The position numbers were made by a program, and so were the translations under genes. The notes beneath the pieces were generated by a model. It was not told the origin of the DNA. It ran no database searches and was given only the letters and a program-made list of their open reading frames with translations. DNA of 64,000 nucleotides, taken from positions 62,001 through 126,000 of the forward strand of contig NZ_FOUS01000006.1 in NCBI RefSeq assembly GCF_900114915.1, written 5' to 3'. Within the stretch, counting starts at the first letter, position 1. Every line of letters begins with the position of its first letter. Origin of the DNA: Bradyrhizobium sp. Rc3b. Lineage in GTDB: Bacteria; Pseudomonadota; Alphaproteobacteria; Rhizobiales; Xanthobacteraceae. This document shows positions 27,093 to 36,527 of this stretch, one piece after another.

Positions 27093-28270
27093 CGGACCGT
27101 ACTCCACTGCACCACCGGCCGTGCCGCCTCCCAGGAGCGGTAGCGGCCGAGCGGCGCGGCATGCGCGATCTCCACCCGCATCAGCTCGCCGCCGTGGCGC
27201 TGGTGCAGATCGCCGAGCAACGCTTCCGTCTCCAATGTGACTGAATGTGCAACCAGCCGCGTGCCCGGCGCAATTCGCGACCAGATCTCATCGAACATCG
27301 CGCTATCGAGGCCGCCGCCGATGAAGACCGCATCCGGTGCTTCCAGGGCAGCAACAGCCTCGGGCGCCCTCCCTTTGACGACGGTGATCCGGTGCGAAAG
27401 TCCAAACGCCGCTGCATTGCTGCGGATGTTTGCGGTGCGTTCCTCGCGCGCCTCGATCGCAGTCGCTGTCCCGCCGCACAGCGCCCACTCGACCGAGATC
27501 GACCCCGAGCCGGCGCCGATATCCCACAGTCGCTCGCCCGGACGCGGCGCCAGCGCCGACAGCGCCAGCGCGCGCACCGGCCGCTTGGTGATCTGGCCGT
27601 CATGGATGAACAGATCGTCTGACAGGCCCGAGCTGCGGGGCATGCCTTGCGTGCCCCTCGCCAGCAGCGCTACCGCAACCAGATTTCCAGCGATATCATC
27701 AGCAAAGAGATCGACGCGATGCTGATCAATGTATTCCCGTGGGCCGCCAAGTGCCACGAGGGTCCACAAGAGTGAAGCGCCCCATCCGCGTTCGGTCAAC
27801 CATTTCGCGAGATCGTCGACCGCCGCTGCGTCGCGTACCAGGCAGATGATGCGTGCATCTCGCGCCAGATGCGGCACGAGACGCTCGAACGGCGCGGCAT
27901 GAAGCCCGATGCAGGTCACGGACTCCAAACGCCAGCCCAGCCGCGCGGCCGCAAGCGAGAAGGTCGACGGTGCCGGATGCGCGATCCACTCGTCCCCTCC
28001 GAGCTTCTCGGCAAGACCTGCGCCGGCGCCGTACCAGAATGGATCGCCGGAAGCGAGCACCGCCGTCGGCCGGCCGCGGCAGCTCAGAACGACACGGGCG
28101 TCGAACGGCACCGGCCACGGACGGCCGCGGCTGCCGACGCCGGCAAGCGCGAGATGCCGTTCACCACCGAAGACGGTTTCGGCCTCATTGAGCGCCTTTC
28201 GGCTTGCCTCCGACAGCCCGGCAAGGCCATCTTCGCCAATACCAATGATGGTCAGCCAGGGATCAGCCAT
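27089..28270 (-). CDS. cobL: Precorrin-6B C5,15-methyltransferase (decarboxylating)
   Basis: A 393-residue fusion of two enzymes. The N-terminal half (about 1-205) is a CbiE-type tetrapyrrole methylase (LTIIGIGEDGLAGL, LASGDPFWYGAG). The C-terminal half (about 215-393) is a CbiT-type class I methyltransferase/decarboxylase (LWDIGAGSGSISVEWAL, AVFIGGGLD). Together they methylate C5 and C15 and decarboxylate the acetate on C12. ATG at 28270 lies on a CATG shared with the divergent cobK start, so cobL has no 5' intergenic space; its ribosome-binding site is inside antisense cobK sequence. Confidence 0.95.
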   Translation of the reverse strand: MADPWLTIIGIGEDGLAGLSEASRKALNEAETVFGGERHLALAGVGSRGRPWPVPFDARVVLSCRGRPTAVLASGDPFWYGAGAGLAEKLGGDEWIAHPAPSTFSLAAARLGWRLESVTCIGLHAAPFERLVPHLARDARIICLVRDAAAVDDLAKWLTERGWGASLLWTLVALGGPREYIDQHRVDLFADDIAGNLVAVALLARGTQGMPRSSGLSDDLFIHDGQITKRPVRALALSALAPRPGERLWDIGAGSGSISVEWALCGGTATAIEAREERTANIRSNAAAFGLSHRITVVKGRAPEAVAALEAPDAVFIGGGLDSAMFDEIWSRIAPGTRLVAHSVTLETEALLGDLHQRHGGELMRVEIAHAAPLGRYRSWEAARPVVQWSTVR

Positions 28271-29015
28271 GACGCGCGCCCTCATTCTGGGCGGAACTGC
28301 CGATGCGAGCTTGCTCGCCGCGGCGATCGCGCGAGCAGGCATCGAGGCCGTCTACTCCTATGGCGGTCGCACCCGCGCGCCTGCGGATCAGCCGCTGCCG
28401 ACCCGCATCGGCGGCTTCGGCGGCGTTAGCGGACTGGCCGATTACATCCGCCGCGAAGGCATCACGCACGTGATCGACGCGACGCATCCGTTCGCTGCCG
28501 AGATGAGCCGCAATGCGGTCGAAGCGTGCGCGGAAACCGCCACACCGCTGATTGCGCTGGAGCGCCCGCCTTGGACGAAAGCGCCCGGCGACAACTGGAT
28601 CGAAGTCACGGACGTCAGCGCCGCCGTCGCCGCGCTGCCCGAGGCGCCCGCAAAAGTGTTCCTCGCCATCGGACGCCAGCATATCGCGCCGTTTGCGAAC
28701 AAGCCGCAGCATACCTATTCGCTGCGGTTCGTCGATCCGCCGGAGGCGCCCCTGCCCTTCGCCGCCGACGTGATCGTATCGCGCGGGCCGTTCACGTTCG
28801 ACAGTGAGCTTGATCTGTTGCATGGGCGCGGCATCGGCTGGATCGTCGCCCGCAATTCCGGCGGCGACGGCGCGCGCGCCAAGATCGACGCGGCCCGCAT
28901 GCTCGGCCTGCCCGTGATGATGATATCGCGGCCGGAGCTGCCCGAGCGGTTGCGGGTCGAGAGCGTGGCCGAGATCATGCAGTGGCTCGGTCATTCTACC
29001 CGCCTCGGCGCATAG
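28269..29015 (+). CDS. cobK: Precorrin-6A reductase
   Basis: A 248-residue CobK/CbiJ reductase: MTRALILGGTADASLLA at the N-terminus, VIDATHPFAAEMSRNA near residue 68, FLAIGRQHIAPF, and VARNSGGDGARAKIDAA towards the end. It uses NADPH to reduce precorrin-6A to 6B. The gene is inverted relative to its neighbours: the ATG at 28269 overlaps the cobL ATG on the other strand, and its last 25 bp overlap the end of cobJ. Any promoter for cobK must lie within the cobL coding region, and transcripts through cobJ to cobL run antisense to it. Confidence 0.94.
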   Translation: MTRALILGGTADASLLAAAIARAGIEAVYSYGGRTRAPADQPLPTRIGGFGGVSGLADYIRREGITHVIDATHPFAAEMSRNAVEACAETATPLIALERPPWTKAPGDNWIEVTDVSAAVAALPEAPAKVFLAIGRQHIAPFANKPQHTYSLRFVDPPEAPLPFAADVIVSRGPFTFDSELDLLHGRGIGWIVARNSGGDGARAKIDAARMLGLPVMMISRPELPERLRVESVAEIMQWLGHSTRLGA

Positions 29016-29725
29016 ACCCAGCGGCCGACCCGGCGGGTCTGCGAATTGCAGACGATCACCAGCGTGCGCATGTCGGCCATCTCGGGCCGGGCTTCGTTCA
29101 GCGTGACAGTTTCGATGCTCTCATCAGAATCGCTGATCGCGCGCGCAAAAATCACGAGGCGCTCGCCGCAGCCTGCGTCCTTCAGCACCGCAAGCGCGCG
29201 GCCGAATCCTTCCGGCCGGCTTGCCGAGCGCGGATTATACATCGCAATCGAAAAATCGGCCTCGGCGGCGAGCCGCAGGCGCTTCTCGATGACTGCCCAC
29301 GGCTTGAGATTGTCGGAGAGATTGATCGCGCAGAAATCATGGCCGAGCGGCGCGCCCGCACGTGCGGCCGCTGCCAGCATCGCGGTGATGCCAGGCAGCA
29401 CGCGAATCGAAAGATCCCGCCATTGCGGCGCCTGTTCGAGCGCCTCGAACACGGCCGAGGCCATCGCGAAGACGCCGGGATCGCCGGAGGAGACGACGAC
29501 GACCTGCCCGCCTTTGGCGGCAAGCCGCAGCGCTTCGCTCGCACGCTGCAGCTCCTCGCGGTTATCCGAGGGGTGCAGCTTAAGCCCAGCACGCGGCGGC
29601 ACGCGCGCGACATAGGGCGCGTAACCCAGAATGTCGGTCGCGGAAGCCAGCGCGGCCGTGACCTCGGGCGTCACCAGCGCATCGCTGCCCGGCCCGAGGC
29701 CCGCGATGGTCAATGTGCCCGTCAT
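28991..29725 (-). CDS. cobJ: Precorrin-3B C17-methyltransferase
   Basis: A 244-residue tetrapyrrole methylase, the ring-contraction enzyme of the aerobic path. Motifs: IAGLGPGSDALVTPEV, ILGYAPYV, VVVVSSGDPGVFAMAS, LPGITAMLAAAARAGAPLGHDF and FSIAMYNPRS. It methylates C17 of precorrin-3B and drives contraction to precorrin-4. Overlaps cobI by 4 bp at its start. At its 3' end it overlaps the convergent cobK by 25 bp, so the two mRNAs share complementary tails. Confidence 0.96.
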   Translation of the reverse strand: MTGTLTIAGLGPGSDALVTPEVTAALASATDILGYAPYVARVPPRAGLKLHPSDNREELQRASEALRLAAKGGQVVVVSSGDPGVFAMASAVFEALEQAPQWRDLSIRVLPGITAMLAAAARAGAPLGHDFCAINLSDNLKPWAVIEKRLRLAAEADFSIAMYNPRSASRPEGFGRALAVLKDAGCGERLVIFARAISDSDESIETVTLNEARPEMADMRTLVIVCNSQTRRVGRWVYAPRRVE

Positions 29726-30453
29726 TCGGCAGCGTCCAGGTGCCGGCCCTTGCCGTGCACCAACACAATCGCGAAATAGGGACAGTCGGCGCCGTCGACC
29801 TCGGCGAGCCGCACCACGCGCTCGCCTGGCATGGTGCCGCGCTCGACCAGCCAGGCATCGTCGAGCCGGCCGGCAGAGCTGAGTGCACGCCGCACCTTTG
29901 CGAGATTGCGTCCCGTCTTCATGACGACGATCGCATCGGAATCGCGCATACGCCGCTCGAGCTCGTCTTCGCGAAGCGTCCCCATCAGCACGGTCGTCAC
30001 GTCATCGCCGAGTGCGATCGGCTGTCCAACGCCGTTCCAGCAGCCGACCATGCCGGGAATGCCCGCGATCACCTCGATCTCGACGCGGCCCTGCAGGCGT
30101 ATGTGCAGATGCATGAAGGAGCCGTAGAAATAAGGATCGCCCTCGCAAAGTACGACGACGTCGACCGCGCGCGCAAGCCGCGCCAGACGCTCCGCCCACT
30201 CGTCGTAGAAGCCGGCCAGCAGCTGCACGTACTCGGCGCTGTCGAAGGCGATCTCCGTCGTAACGGGATATTCCATGGGATATTCGGTGACATCGGTCGC
30301 CAACATGCCTTCGACGATGCGCCGCGCCTGGCCCGGCCGGCCCTTCTTGCGGAAATAGGCGACGTGCTGCGCGGCGCGCACGGTGCGATCGGCGCGCACG
30401 CTCATCAGATCAGGATCGCCGGGGCCGAGACCGCAGCAGATGATGCGTCCCAT
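29722..30453 (-). CDS. cobI: Precorrin-2 C20-methyltransferase
   Basis: A 243-residue tetrapyrrole methylase starting MGRIICCGLGPGDPDLMSVRA with HVAYFRKKGRPGQAR, VVLCEGDPYFYGSFMHLH and GIPGMVGCWN, all typical of CobI/CbiL. It makes precorrin-3A. ATG at 30453 was chosen because it begins the family sequence 2 bp after the cobH stop; the longer open frame upstream is a cobH shadow. Coupled to cobJ by a 4-bp overlap. Confidence 0.96.
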   Translation of the reverse strand: MGRIICCGLGPGDPDLMSVRADRTVRAAQHVAYFRKKGRPGQARRIVEGMLATDVTEYPMEYPVTTEIAFDSAEYVQLLAGFYDEWAERLARLARAVDVVVLCEGDPYFYGSFMHLHIRLQGRVEIEVIAGIPGMVGCWNGVGQPIALGDDVTTVLMGTLREDELERRMRDSDAIVVMKTGRNLAKVRRALSSAGRLDDAWLVERGTMPGERVVRLAEVDGADCPYFAIVLVHGKGRHLDAAE

Positions 30454-30455
30454 CG

Positions 30456-31085
30456 CTATTCGCTCCGGCTCGCCAGCGCATTCACCGCGGCAACCGTGAT
30501 CGCAGAGCCGCCGAGGCGGCCCTGGACCGTCAGCGCCGGCACGGGCGGATCGGCCATCAGCGCGGCCTTGGACTCGGCCGCGCCGACAAAACCGACGGGA
30601 CAGCCGATGATCGCCGCAGGCCGCGGGCAGTCGCGGTCCTCCAGCATGTTGAGCAGATGAAACAGCGCGGTCGGCGCATTGCCGATCGCAACGACCGCGC
30701 CATCGAGATGCGGCCGCCACAGCTCCAGCGCCGCGGCCGAGCGGGTGTTGTGCATGGATTGTGCGAGTGCAGGCACGGTCTCGTCGCCAAGCGTGCAGAT
30801 CACAGCATTGGCTGCGGGCAACCTTGCGCGCGTAATCCCTTCCGAGACCATGCGCGCGTCGCAGAGGATCGGCGCGCCCTTCTGCAAGGCGGCGCGCGCA
30901 GCGATCGCCATGCCCGGGGTGAAGCGGATATGCGCCTCAAGACCCACCATGCCGGCGGCATGGATCATCCGCACCACGACTTGCTCCTCGTCGGGCGAAA
31001 AGCGCGCGAGATCGGCTTCGGCGCGGATGGTCGCAAAGGACTGCCGGTAGATCGCCGCGCCATCGGTCTCGTAAGTGTGCGGCAT
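30456..31085 (-). CDS. cobH: Precorrin-8X methylmutase
   Basis: A 209-residue CobH/CbiC isomerase that moves the C11 methyl to C12 to form hydrogenobyrinic acid. The catalytic His-42 is in VVRMIHAAGMVGLE, and CDARMVSEGI, GNAPTALFHLL and IGCPVGFVGAAESK are conserved family segments. The ATG overlaps the cobG stop by one base (TGATG). The 2-bp gap to cobI indicates one transcript. Confidence 0.97.
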   Translation of the reverse strand: MPHTYETDGAAIYRQSFATIRAEADLARFSPDEEQVVVRMIHAAGMVGLEAHIRFTPGMAIAARAALQKGAPILCDARMVSEGITRARLPAANAVICTLGDETVPALAQSMHNTRSAAALELWRPHLDGAVVAIGNAPTALFHLLNMLEDRDCPRPAAIIGCPVGFVGAAESKAALMADPPVPALTVQGRLGGSAITVAAVNALASRSE

Positions 31086-32248
31086 CAGTTCCCTCCCACC
31101 AGGATGGAGGGGTCGCTGACGATGTCGGCGCCGTTCAGGCCGCGCAACACCGGCTCGTCGCGGATCGAGCCGTCACGGACGAGATCGAAGCCGGCGCGGG
31201 TCGCCACCAGCGTGACGGCGGCCGTGCCGGAATGGGCACAGCCCTTGCCGCAGCCGGAGACGTGCAGCCGCGTATCGGCGGCGATGCGCGGGGCGAGCGC
31301 TGCTGCGAGCGCGCGCGTATCGGCATGGGCTTCGCGGCAGCGCGGCGCGCCACTGCAGGCGATGACGCGCAACGCGGGATCGAACGGCTCGGTGATCAGG
31401 CCCGGCGCGCTCGGCATCTCGCGCTTGCCTTCGCTCAGCACCATCCGCCAGGGCGTCATGCGCAGCGCATGTCCGCAACCGGCGAATTGATGCAGCGTCG
31501 TATGCAGCATCTGCCCGAACGCGACGCCCACCATCGCGCCTTGCGGATAGTGCCCGGGGCGCGAGGCGGCCATCACGGGCGCGGGCTCGGTCTCGCCGCG
31601 CAACGATTGAGGCAATAGCGCGCCGGAGGCGATGTGGGCCGCCATGCGCCCTCGCCCGCCCGTCGCGCCGCCGGAGACCAGGAACCAGCTTGCGAGCGCG
31701 AGCGCCGTGCTCACGGCCTCTCCGCGTGCGACGGAGCGGCCGAGCTTTGCGCCGTTGGCCCGCACCAGGAGACCGCCTGTGCGATCGCGCTCGATGCGTA
31801 TGTCGGCGGAATCGCCGGCGAGCACGCGCGAGGTCCCGTCATCGATCGCGAAACCGAACTTCGTTGGAAGCGCGAGCGCGTTATCCTCGAGCGCTTCTTC
31901 GAGCTCGGCTGCTAGCGGTTGAGTCGCGTCGCCAGCGCGCCAGAACGGCGTGACGAGGATGTTGCGACGGGCTTCCGTCGCCGGATCCGGATCGAGCAGC
32001 GCCAGTCGCGCAAGGCCGTCGATCAACGGCCGATGGCCTTCTTCGCTAACGCCCCTGATCTGCAGATTGGCACGGCTCGTCACGTCGATCAGACCATTGC
32101 CGTGTTGCCCGGCGAGCTCGGCAAGTCCTGTGATTTGTGGTGCTTCGAGCCGCCCACCGAACGGACGCACGCGCACCACGAGCCCGTCGCCCGAGAGCAT
32201 CGGGCGCAGCGCGCCGGGACACCAGCCCTTGACCGTGGCCGCGCTCAT
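31085..32248 (-). CDS. cobG: Precorrin-3B synthase
   Basis: A 387-residue protein of the nitrite/sulfite reductase-like family. The C-terminal part has the iron-sulfur cysteines in CSGAPRCREAH and SGCGKGCAHS, a C-x5-C ... C-x3-C arrangement that should bind a 4Fe-4S cluster. CobG uses molecular oxygen to hydroxylate C20 and form the lactone, so it marks the oxygen-dependent route. ATG at 32248 (MSAATVKGWCPGALRPM) overlaps the cobN stop (ATGA); an upstream in-frame start at 32296 lies inside cobN. Confidence 0.93.
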   Translation of the reverse strand: MSAATVKGWCPGALRPMLSGDGLVVRVRPFGGRLEAPQITGLAELAGQHGNGLIDVTSRANLQIRGVSEEGHRPLIDGLARLALLDPDPATEARRNILVTPFWRAGDATQPLAAELEEALEDNALALPTKFGFAIDDGTSRVLAGDSADIRIERDRTGGLLVRANGAKLGRSVARGEAVSTALALASWFLVSGGATGGRGRMAAHIASGALLPQSLRGETEPAPVMAASRPGHYPQGAMVGVAFGQMLHTTLHQFAGCGHALRMTPWRMVLSEGKREMPSAPGLITEPFDPALRVIACSGAPRCREAHADTRALAAALAPRIAADTRLHVSGCGKGCAHSGTAAVTLVATRAGFDLVRDGSIRDEPVLRGLNGADIVSDPSILVGGN

Positions 32249-35200
32249 GAGGCCTCCCGCAGCGCCGCCGCGATCGAATTGCGGCGCGTTTGCCAAAGCG
32301 CCGCATCGTGCAGGCGCGCGAAACAGGTTTCCATCGCGGCGAGAGCGGACGGATTTTCACGCGCCATGAAGGCGCGGACGTCGTCATTGCCGAGCGTCGC
32401 ATCGTAGTAGAGATCGAACAGATGCGGCGGCACGGCGCCGGCAAGATGAGCGAAAGCGGCCATATGCTCCAGCGTCGCGGTGATCTCGGCGGCGCCGCGA
32501 AAGCCATGACGCATCATGCCGGCGATCCACGCCGGGTTGGCGGCGCGCGCTCGGACGACGCGCGAGACCTCCTCGGTCAGCGTGCGCGCGTGGGGCTGCT
32601 CGGGACGAGTCGTGTCGAGGTGATAGAGCGATGGTCCTGCCGCGCCCAGATGCTCTGCAGCCGCCGCAACGCCGGCTTCATGCGCGGCATAATCGGCCGC
32701 GAGCAGCAGATCAGTTTCCGGCAAATCCTGGACATGGACAAAGCCATCAGCCGAAGCAAGGCGCTGCTCGATGCCGGCGCGATTCGGCTGCATCTCGCCG
32801 TCGGCCGAGAACGCCCAGGACGATGCCGACAACCAGGCTTCGCCCGCGGCTTCGCGTGTCTCGGGCGTGAAGGCATCGGGGATCGCCGATAGACCGACGC
32901 CGTATTGTCCGGGACGCGGCGCGAACACGCGGGAGGCGCGGTGGCGGTACGGATTCTCGTCGCCCTCGTCCTCGCGCGTCGCAAGCGCTTCGGAGGCGGC
33001 CTCGAACAATTGCGCAAGGCCTGAGAAGACGTCGCGGAACAGGCCCGACACCCGCAACGTGACATCGATGCGGGGACGGCCGAGCTCGGCCGGCGCGACG
33101 ATGTCGTATCCGATGACGCGGCCGAAGGCGTGATCCCAGCGCGGCGCAAGGCCGGCCAGATGCAGCGCCATCGCAAATTCCTCGCCCGCGGTGCGCATCG
33201 TTGCCGAGCCCCAGAGATCGACCACGAGGCCCTTCGGCCAGTCGCCATGATCCTGCAGATGGCGGCGCAGCAGCTCTTCGGCAAGCTTGATGCCCTGCGC
33301 ATGCGCCGACGGCGTCGGCACCGCGCGCGGATCGACGGCAAAGAGATTGCGTCCGGTCGGCAACACGTCCTGACGGCCGCGATAGGGCGAGCCCGACGGT
33401 CCCGGCGCAACGCGCTTGCCGGCAAGTGCCGAACGCAACGCGTCGCGCTCCGCATCGCCGCAGGCGCCGCGGCCGAACACATGCAGGCCGTCGCCGAACT
33501 GGCTTTCCTTGAGATCGCAGACGAAGCGATCGATCCGCGGAATGGCTTCGGCGGGCGCGGCCGAGGCATCCAAACCGAGATCGTCCTCGAGGCCCGCCAC
33601 GCGCGCCTCATCACGGATCGCTGCGATCAATCGCTGACGGCGCGCGGGATCGAGACCATCGGCGGTCGAATATTCGTCGAGGAGCTGTTCGAGCCGGCGC
33701 AAGCCTTCGGGCACGGCGGATGCGGTGAGCGGCGGCGGCAGATGACCAATGGTGACGGCCCCCAAGCGCCGCTTGGCCTGCGCGGCCTCGCCGGGATCGT
33801 TGACGATGAAGGGATAGATGATTGGAAGATCGCCGATCAGGGCTTCCGGCCAGCACGCGGACGACAGCGCCACGGATTTCCCGGGCAGCCATTCCAGCGT
33901 GCCATGTGCGCCCATGTGCACGACGGCGTCACAGGCCTGCTGCCGAAGCCAGAGATAGAACGCGACATAGGCGTGGCGCGGCGTGCGGGCGAGATCGTGA
34001 TAATCGGTATCGCGCGTGGTCGCATCGCCGCGTTCCGGTTGAACCGCGATGATCGATCGGCCGCATTGGATCGCGGCGAAATGAAACGCGCCGTCGCGGC
34101 AGCTCGGATCACTCTCGGGCGCGCCCCAGGCTTGCGCGAGATCATCCTGCAAGGCTTGCGGCAGGCGCGAAAGCGCCGCGCGGTAGTCGGCGACGCTCCA
34201 AGTGAGCTTCTGCTTGAGCAGCGCCTCGCCGAGCGCATGGACCGGAACAACATCGAAGCCGGCCTCGGCGAGATCCGACACCAACGCCTCGACCGAGGCC
34301 AGCGCATCGAGCCCGACCGCATGCGCGATCTGGTGCGGCCGGCCCGGATAGTTCGAGAGCACGAGCGCCAGGTGCTTCTCACCGGCCGGCGTCTCCGCAA
34401 GTCGCCGCCACGCCGCGACGCGCGCAGCGACGGCCGTCACGCGCTCCTCATCGGCGCGATGCGCCAGGTGTGAGAACTGCAGATCGGGGTCACGAATGCC
34501 GGCTGATTTGAAGCTCACCACGCCCGCGAACAAACGGCCGTCGACCTCGGGCAGCACCACATGCATCGCGAGATCGCCGGGCGACAGGCCGCGCAGCGAC
34601 TCCGTCCAGTCCTCGCGCCGGGCGGTGGAGAGCGCGACCTGGAACACCGGGCACGCTGCGGCATCGAACGGCGTCGTGCCGTCGTCGCCAGCCGCGGAGA
34701 ACGCCGTCGCGTTGACGATCGCCGCCGGAGGATTTTGCGCAAGATGCGCCCGCAACCAATCCGCGACGCCCGCGGCCTTCAGCGAGGTCACGAACACGCC
34801 GCAGGCTTCAAAGCCGCGCCCGCGCAGCTCTGCGATCAGGGCATCGACCGGGCCCATGTCCGCGGCGGTGAGATATGAGCGATAGAACGTTACCAGCACA
34901 CGCGGCTTGCCCTCGCCGTGCGCCGGTGCCGCAATGACGCCGCGGGCGGGATCGTAGAACCCCATCTCGGGCACAGCGGTATCGCCGATAACAGGCCCGG
35001 CATAGAGTCCCGAAGCCAGTGCGAGCTGTGCGATCGCGGCTTGCGCGGCGACCGGTCCGCCGGTGTCGCAGAGCACCTTGAGCCGGCGCAGCGTCGAGAC
35101 CGGCAGGGTCGAGTATGCATCGAGCCGCGGGTCGTCGCGGCCGTCGGCCGGCAGCACGGCCAGCACAATGCCACGGTCCTTGGCGAGCTGCCGGAGCACA

Positions 35201-35493
35201 GCCAGACCATACGGCCAGTAGGACTCACCACCAATCAGGCGAACCAGAATGCCACGCGCCTGAGACAGCGTGCGCTCGATATAGGTGTCCACTGACAGCG
35301 GATGACGCAGCTCCGCGAGATTGGCGAGCCGCAGCGTCGGCAGGCTGTGGCGGCCACGCCGCCAGCCGGCTGCGAACGCCGCGAGATCCGAATCCGAATA
35401 CGAGAGCACCACGAGATCGGCCGGGTCCTGGCCGATATCCCTTGGCGTCGCGGTCTCCTCCAGACCGCGGCTCTCGCGGAAGACGACGTGCAT
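32245..35493 (-). CDS. cobN: Cobaltochelatase large subunit CobN
   Basis: A 1,082-residue member of the CobN/ChlH chelatase family. The signature HMGAHGTLEWLPGKS is near residue 530, followed by GDLPIIYPFIVNDPGEAAQAKRR, DLWGSATMRTAGEE and RVFAPRPGQYGVGLS. It inserts Co2+ into hydrogenobyrinic acid a,c-diamide in an ATP-dependent complex with CobS and CobT, neither of which is in this window. It is shorter than the Pseudomonas denitrificans protein (about 1,275 residues), with no sign of a frameshift. Its start overlaps the cobW stop by one base and its stop overlaps cobG. Confidence 0.95.
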   Translation of the reverse strand: MHVVFRESRGLEETATPRDIGQDPADLVVLSYSDSDLAAFAAGWRRGRHSLPTLRLANLAELRHPLSVDTYIERTLSQARGILVRLIGGESYWPYGLAVLRQLAKDRGIVLAVLPADGRDDPRLDAYSTLPVSTLRRLKVLCDTGGPVAAQAAIAQLALASGLYAGPVIGDTAVPEMGFYDPARGVIAAPAHGEGKPRVLVTFYRSYLTAADMGPVDALIAELRGRGFEACGVFVTSLKAAGVADWLRAHLAQNPPAAIVNATAFSAAGDDGTTPFDAAACPVFQVALSTARREDWTESLRGLSPGDLAMHVVLPEVDGRLFAGVVSFKSAGIRDPDLQFSHLAHRADEERVTAVAARVAAWRRLAETPAGEKHLALVLSNYPGRPHQIAHAVGLDALASVEALVSDLAEAGFDVVPVHALGEALLKQKLTWSVADYRAALSRLPQALQDDLAQAWGAPESDPSCRDGAFHFAAIQCGRSIIAVQPERGDATTRDTDYHDLARTPRHAYVAFYLWLRQQACDAVVHMGAHGTLEWLPGKSVALSSACWPEALIGDLPIIYPFIVNDPGEAAQAKRRLGAVTIGHLPPPLTASAVPEGLRRLEQLLDEYSTADGLDPARRQRLIAAIRDEARVAGLEDDLGLDASAAPAEAIPRIDRFVCDLKESQFGDGLHVFGRGACGDAERDALRSALAGKRVAPGPSGSPYRGRQDVLPTGRNLFAVDPRAVPTPSAHAQGIKLAEELLRRHLQDHGDWPKGLVVDLWGSATMRTAGEEFAMALHLAGLAPRWDHAFGRVIGYDIVAPAELGRPRIDVTLRVSGLFRDVFSGLAQLFEAASEALATREDEGDENPYRHRASRVFAPRPGQYGVGLSAIPDAFTPETREAAGEAWLSASSWAFSADGEMQPNRAGIEQRLASADGFVHVQDLPETDLLLAADYAAHEAGVAAAAEHLGAAGPSLYHLDTTRPEQPHARTLTEEVSRVVRARAANPAWIAGMMRHGFRGAAEITATLEHMAAFAHLAGAVPPHLFDLYYDATLGNDDVRAFMARENPSALAAMETCFARLHDAALWQTRRNSIAAALREAS

Positions 35494-36527
35494 CAGATAC
35501 CTAGTCCTGCCTTGATGGCGGCCTCGTCGATATCGCCGTGCTCGCCGATCACGACGAGCTTCGACCGCCTGTGACCTGCGCCCCAGGGCTTGTCGAACTG
35601 GTGGCGCACGCGCTCGCCGACCGCCTGCAGCAGCAGCCGCATCGGCTTGCCCGCGACCGCGATGTAGCCCTTAGCGCGCAGCACGTTCTGCTCGCGCGCC
35701 AGCTTCTGGACGGATGCGACCAGCGCATCGACGTCGGCGACTTCAGGAAGGTCGACCACGACCGAGGCGAAATCATCGTGCTCGTGCTCTTCCTCGCCGT
35801 CATGATGCGAGGGACGCGCGGCGAGATCGTTCTCGGCGGCAGCGCCAAGACCGAGGATGACGCGCGCATCGATCGCACCGTCGGTCACGGGGAGCATCGG
35901 CACGCGGCGCGGCATCTCGGCGGTGATGGCAGCCTTGGCCGCTTCAAGTCCCGCCGCGCCAGCGAGGTCGGCCTTGGTCAGCAGCACGATGTCGGCGCAG
36001 GCGATCTGATCCTCGAACACTTCCGACAGCGGCGTCTCGTGATCCAGGCTCTCGTCCGCCGCGCGCTGCGCTTCGACGGCGTCAGGATCCGGCGCAAAGC
36101 GGCCAGCGGCGACAGCCTCGGCATCCGCGAGCGCGATCACGCCGTCGACGGTGATGCGCGAACGGATCTCCGGCCAGTCGAATGCCTTCAGCAGCGGCTT
36201 GGGCAGCGCCAGGCCCGAGGTCTCGATCAGGATGTGATCGGGCCGCACGGGCCGCGCCAGTAGTTTTTCCATGGTCGGAATGAAATCGTCGGCAACGGTG
36301 CAGCAGATGCAGCCATTGGCGAGCTCGACGATGTTCTCCTCCGGGCAATTGGCGTCGGCGCAGGATTTCAATATCTCGCCGTCGACGCCCTCACTGCCGA
36401 ACTCGTTGACGAGCACCGCGAGCTTCTTGCCGCCGGCATTGCTGAGCAGATGCTGGATCAGCGTCGTCTTGCCCGAGCCGAGAAAACCGGTGACCACCGT
36501 CACAGGGACTTTTGCGAGCGAGTTCAT
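35493..36527 (-). CDS. cobW: CobW-type GTPase, COG0523 metallochaperone family
   Basis: A 344-residue P-loop GTPase. GFLGSGKTT (14-22) is the nucleotide site, CICC (73-76) is the metal-binding CxCC motif of COG0523, and a His/Glu/Asp-rich stretch (HDGEEEHEHDD, about 240-250) is a likely metal sensor or buffer. It is needed for B12 synthesis in Pseudomonas denitrificans and is thought to deliver cobalt to CobN. Location agrees: cobN starts on its stop. Overlaps the DUF1636 gene by 4 bp. Confidence 0.93.
   Translation of the reverse strand: MNSLAKVPVTVVTGFLGSGKTTLIQHLLSNAGGKKLAVLVNEFGSEGVDGEILKSCADANCPEENIVELANGCICCTVADDFIPTMEKLLARPVRPDHILIETSGLALPKPLLKAFDWPEIRSRITVDGVIALADAEAVAAGRFAPDPDAVEAQRAADESLDHETPLSEVFEDQIACADIVLLTKADLAGAAGLEAAKAAITAEMPRRVPMLPVTDGAIDARVILGLGAAAENDLAARPSHHDGEEEHEHDDFASVVVDLPEVADVDALVASVQKLAREQNVLRAKGYIAVAGKPMRLLLQAVGERVRHQFDKPWGAGHRRSKLVVIGEHGDIDEAAIKAGLGI

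Noticed and set aside
32245..35493. CobN suspected of being truncated or frameshifted
   Set aside because: One continuous frame with family motifs through to the end and tight overlaps with genes on both sides.
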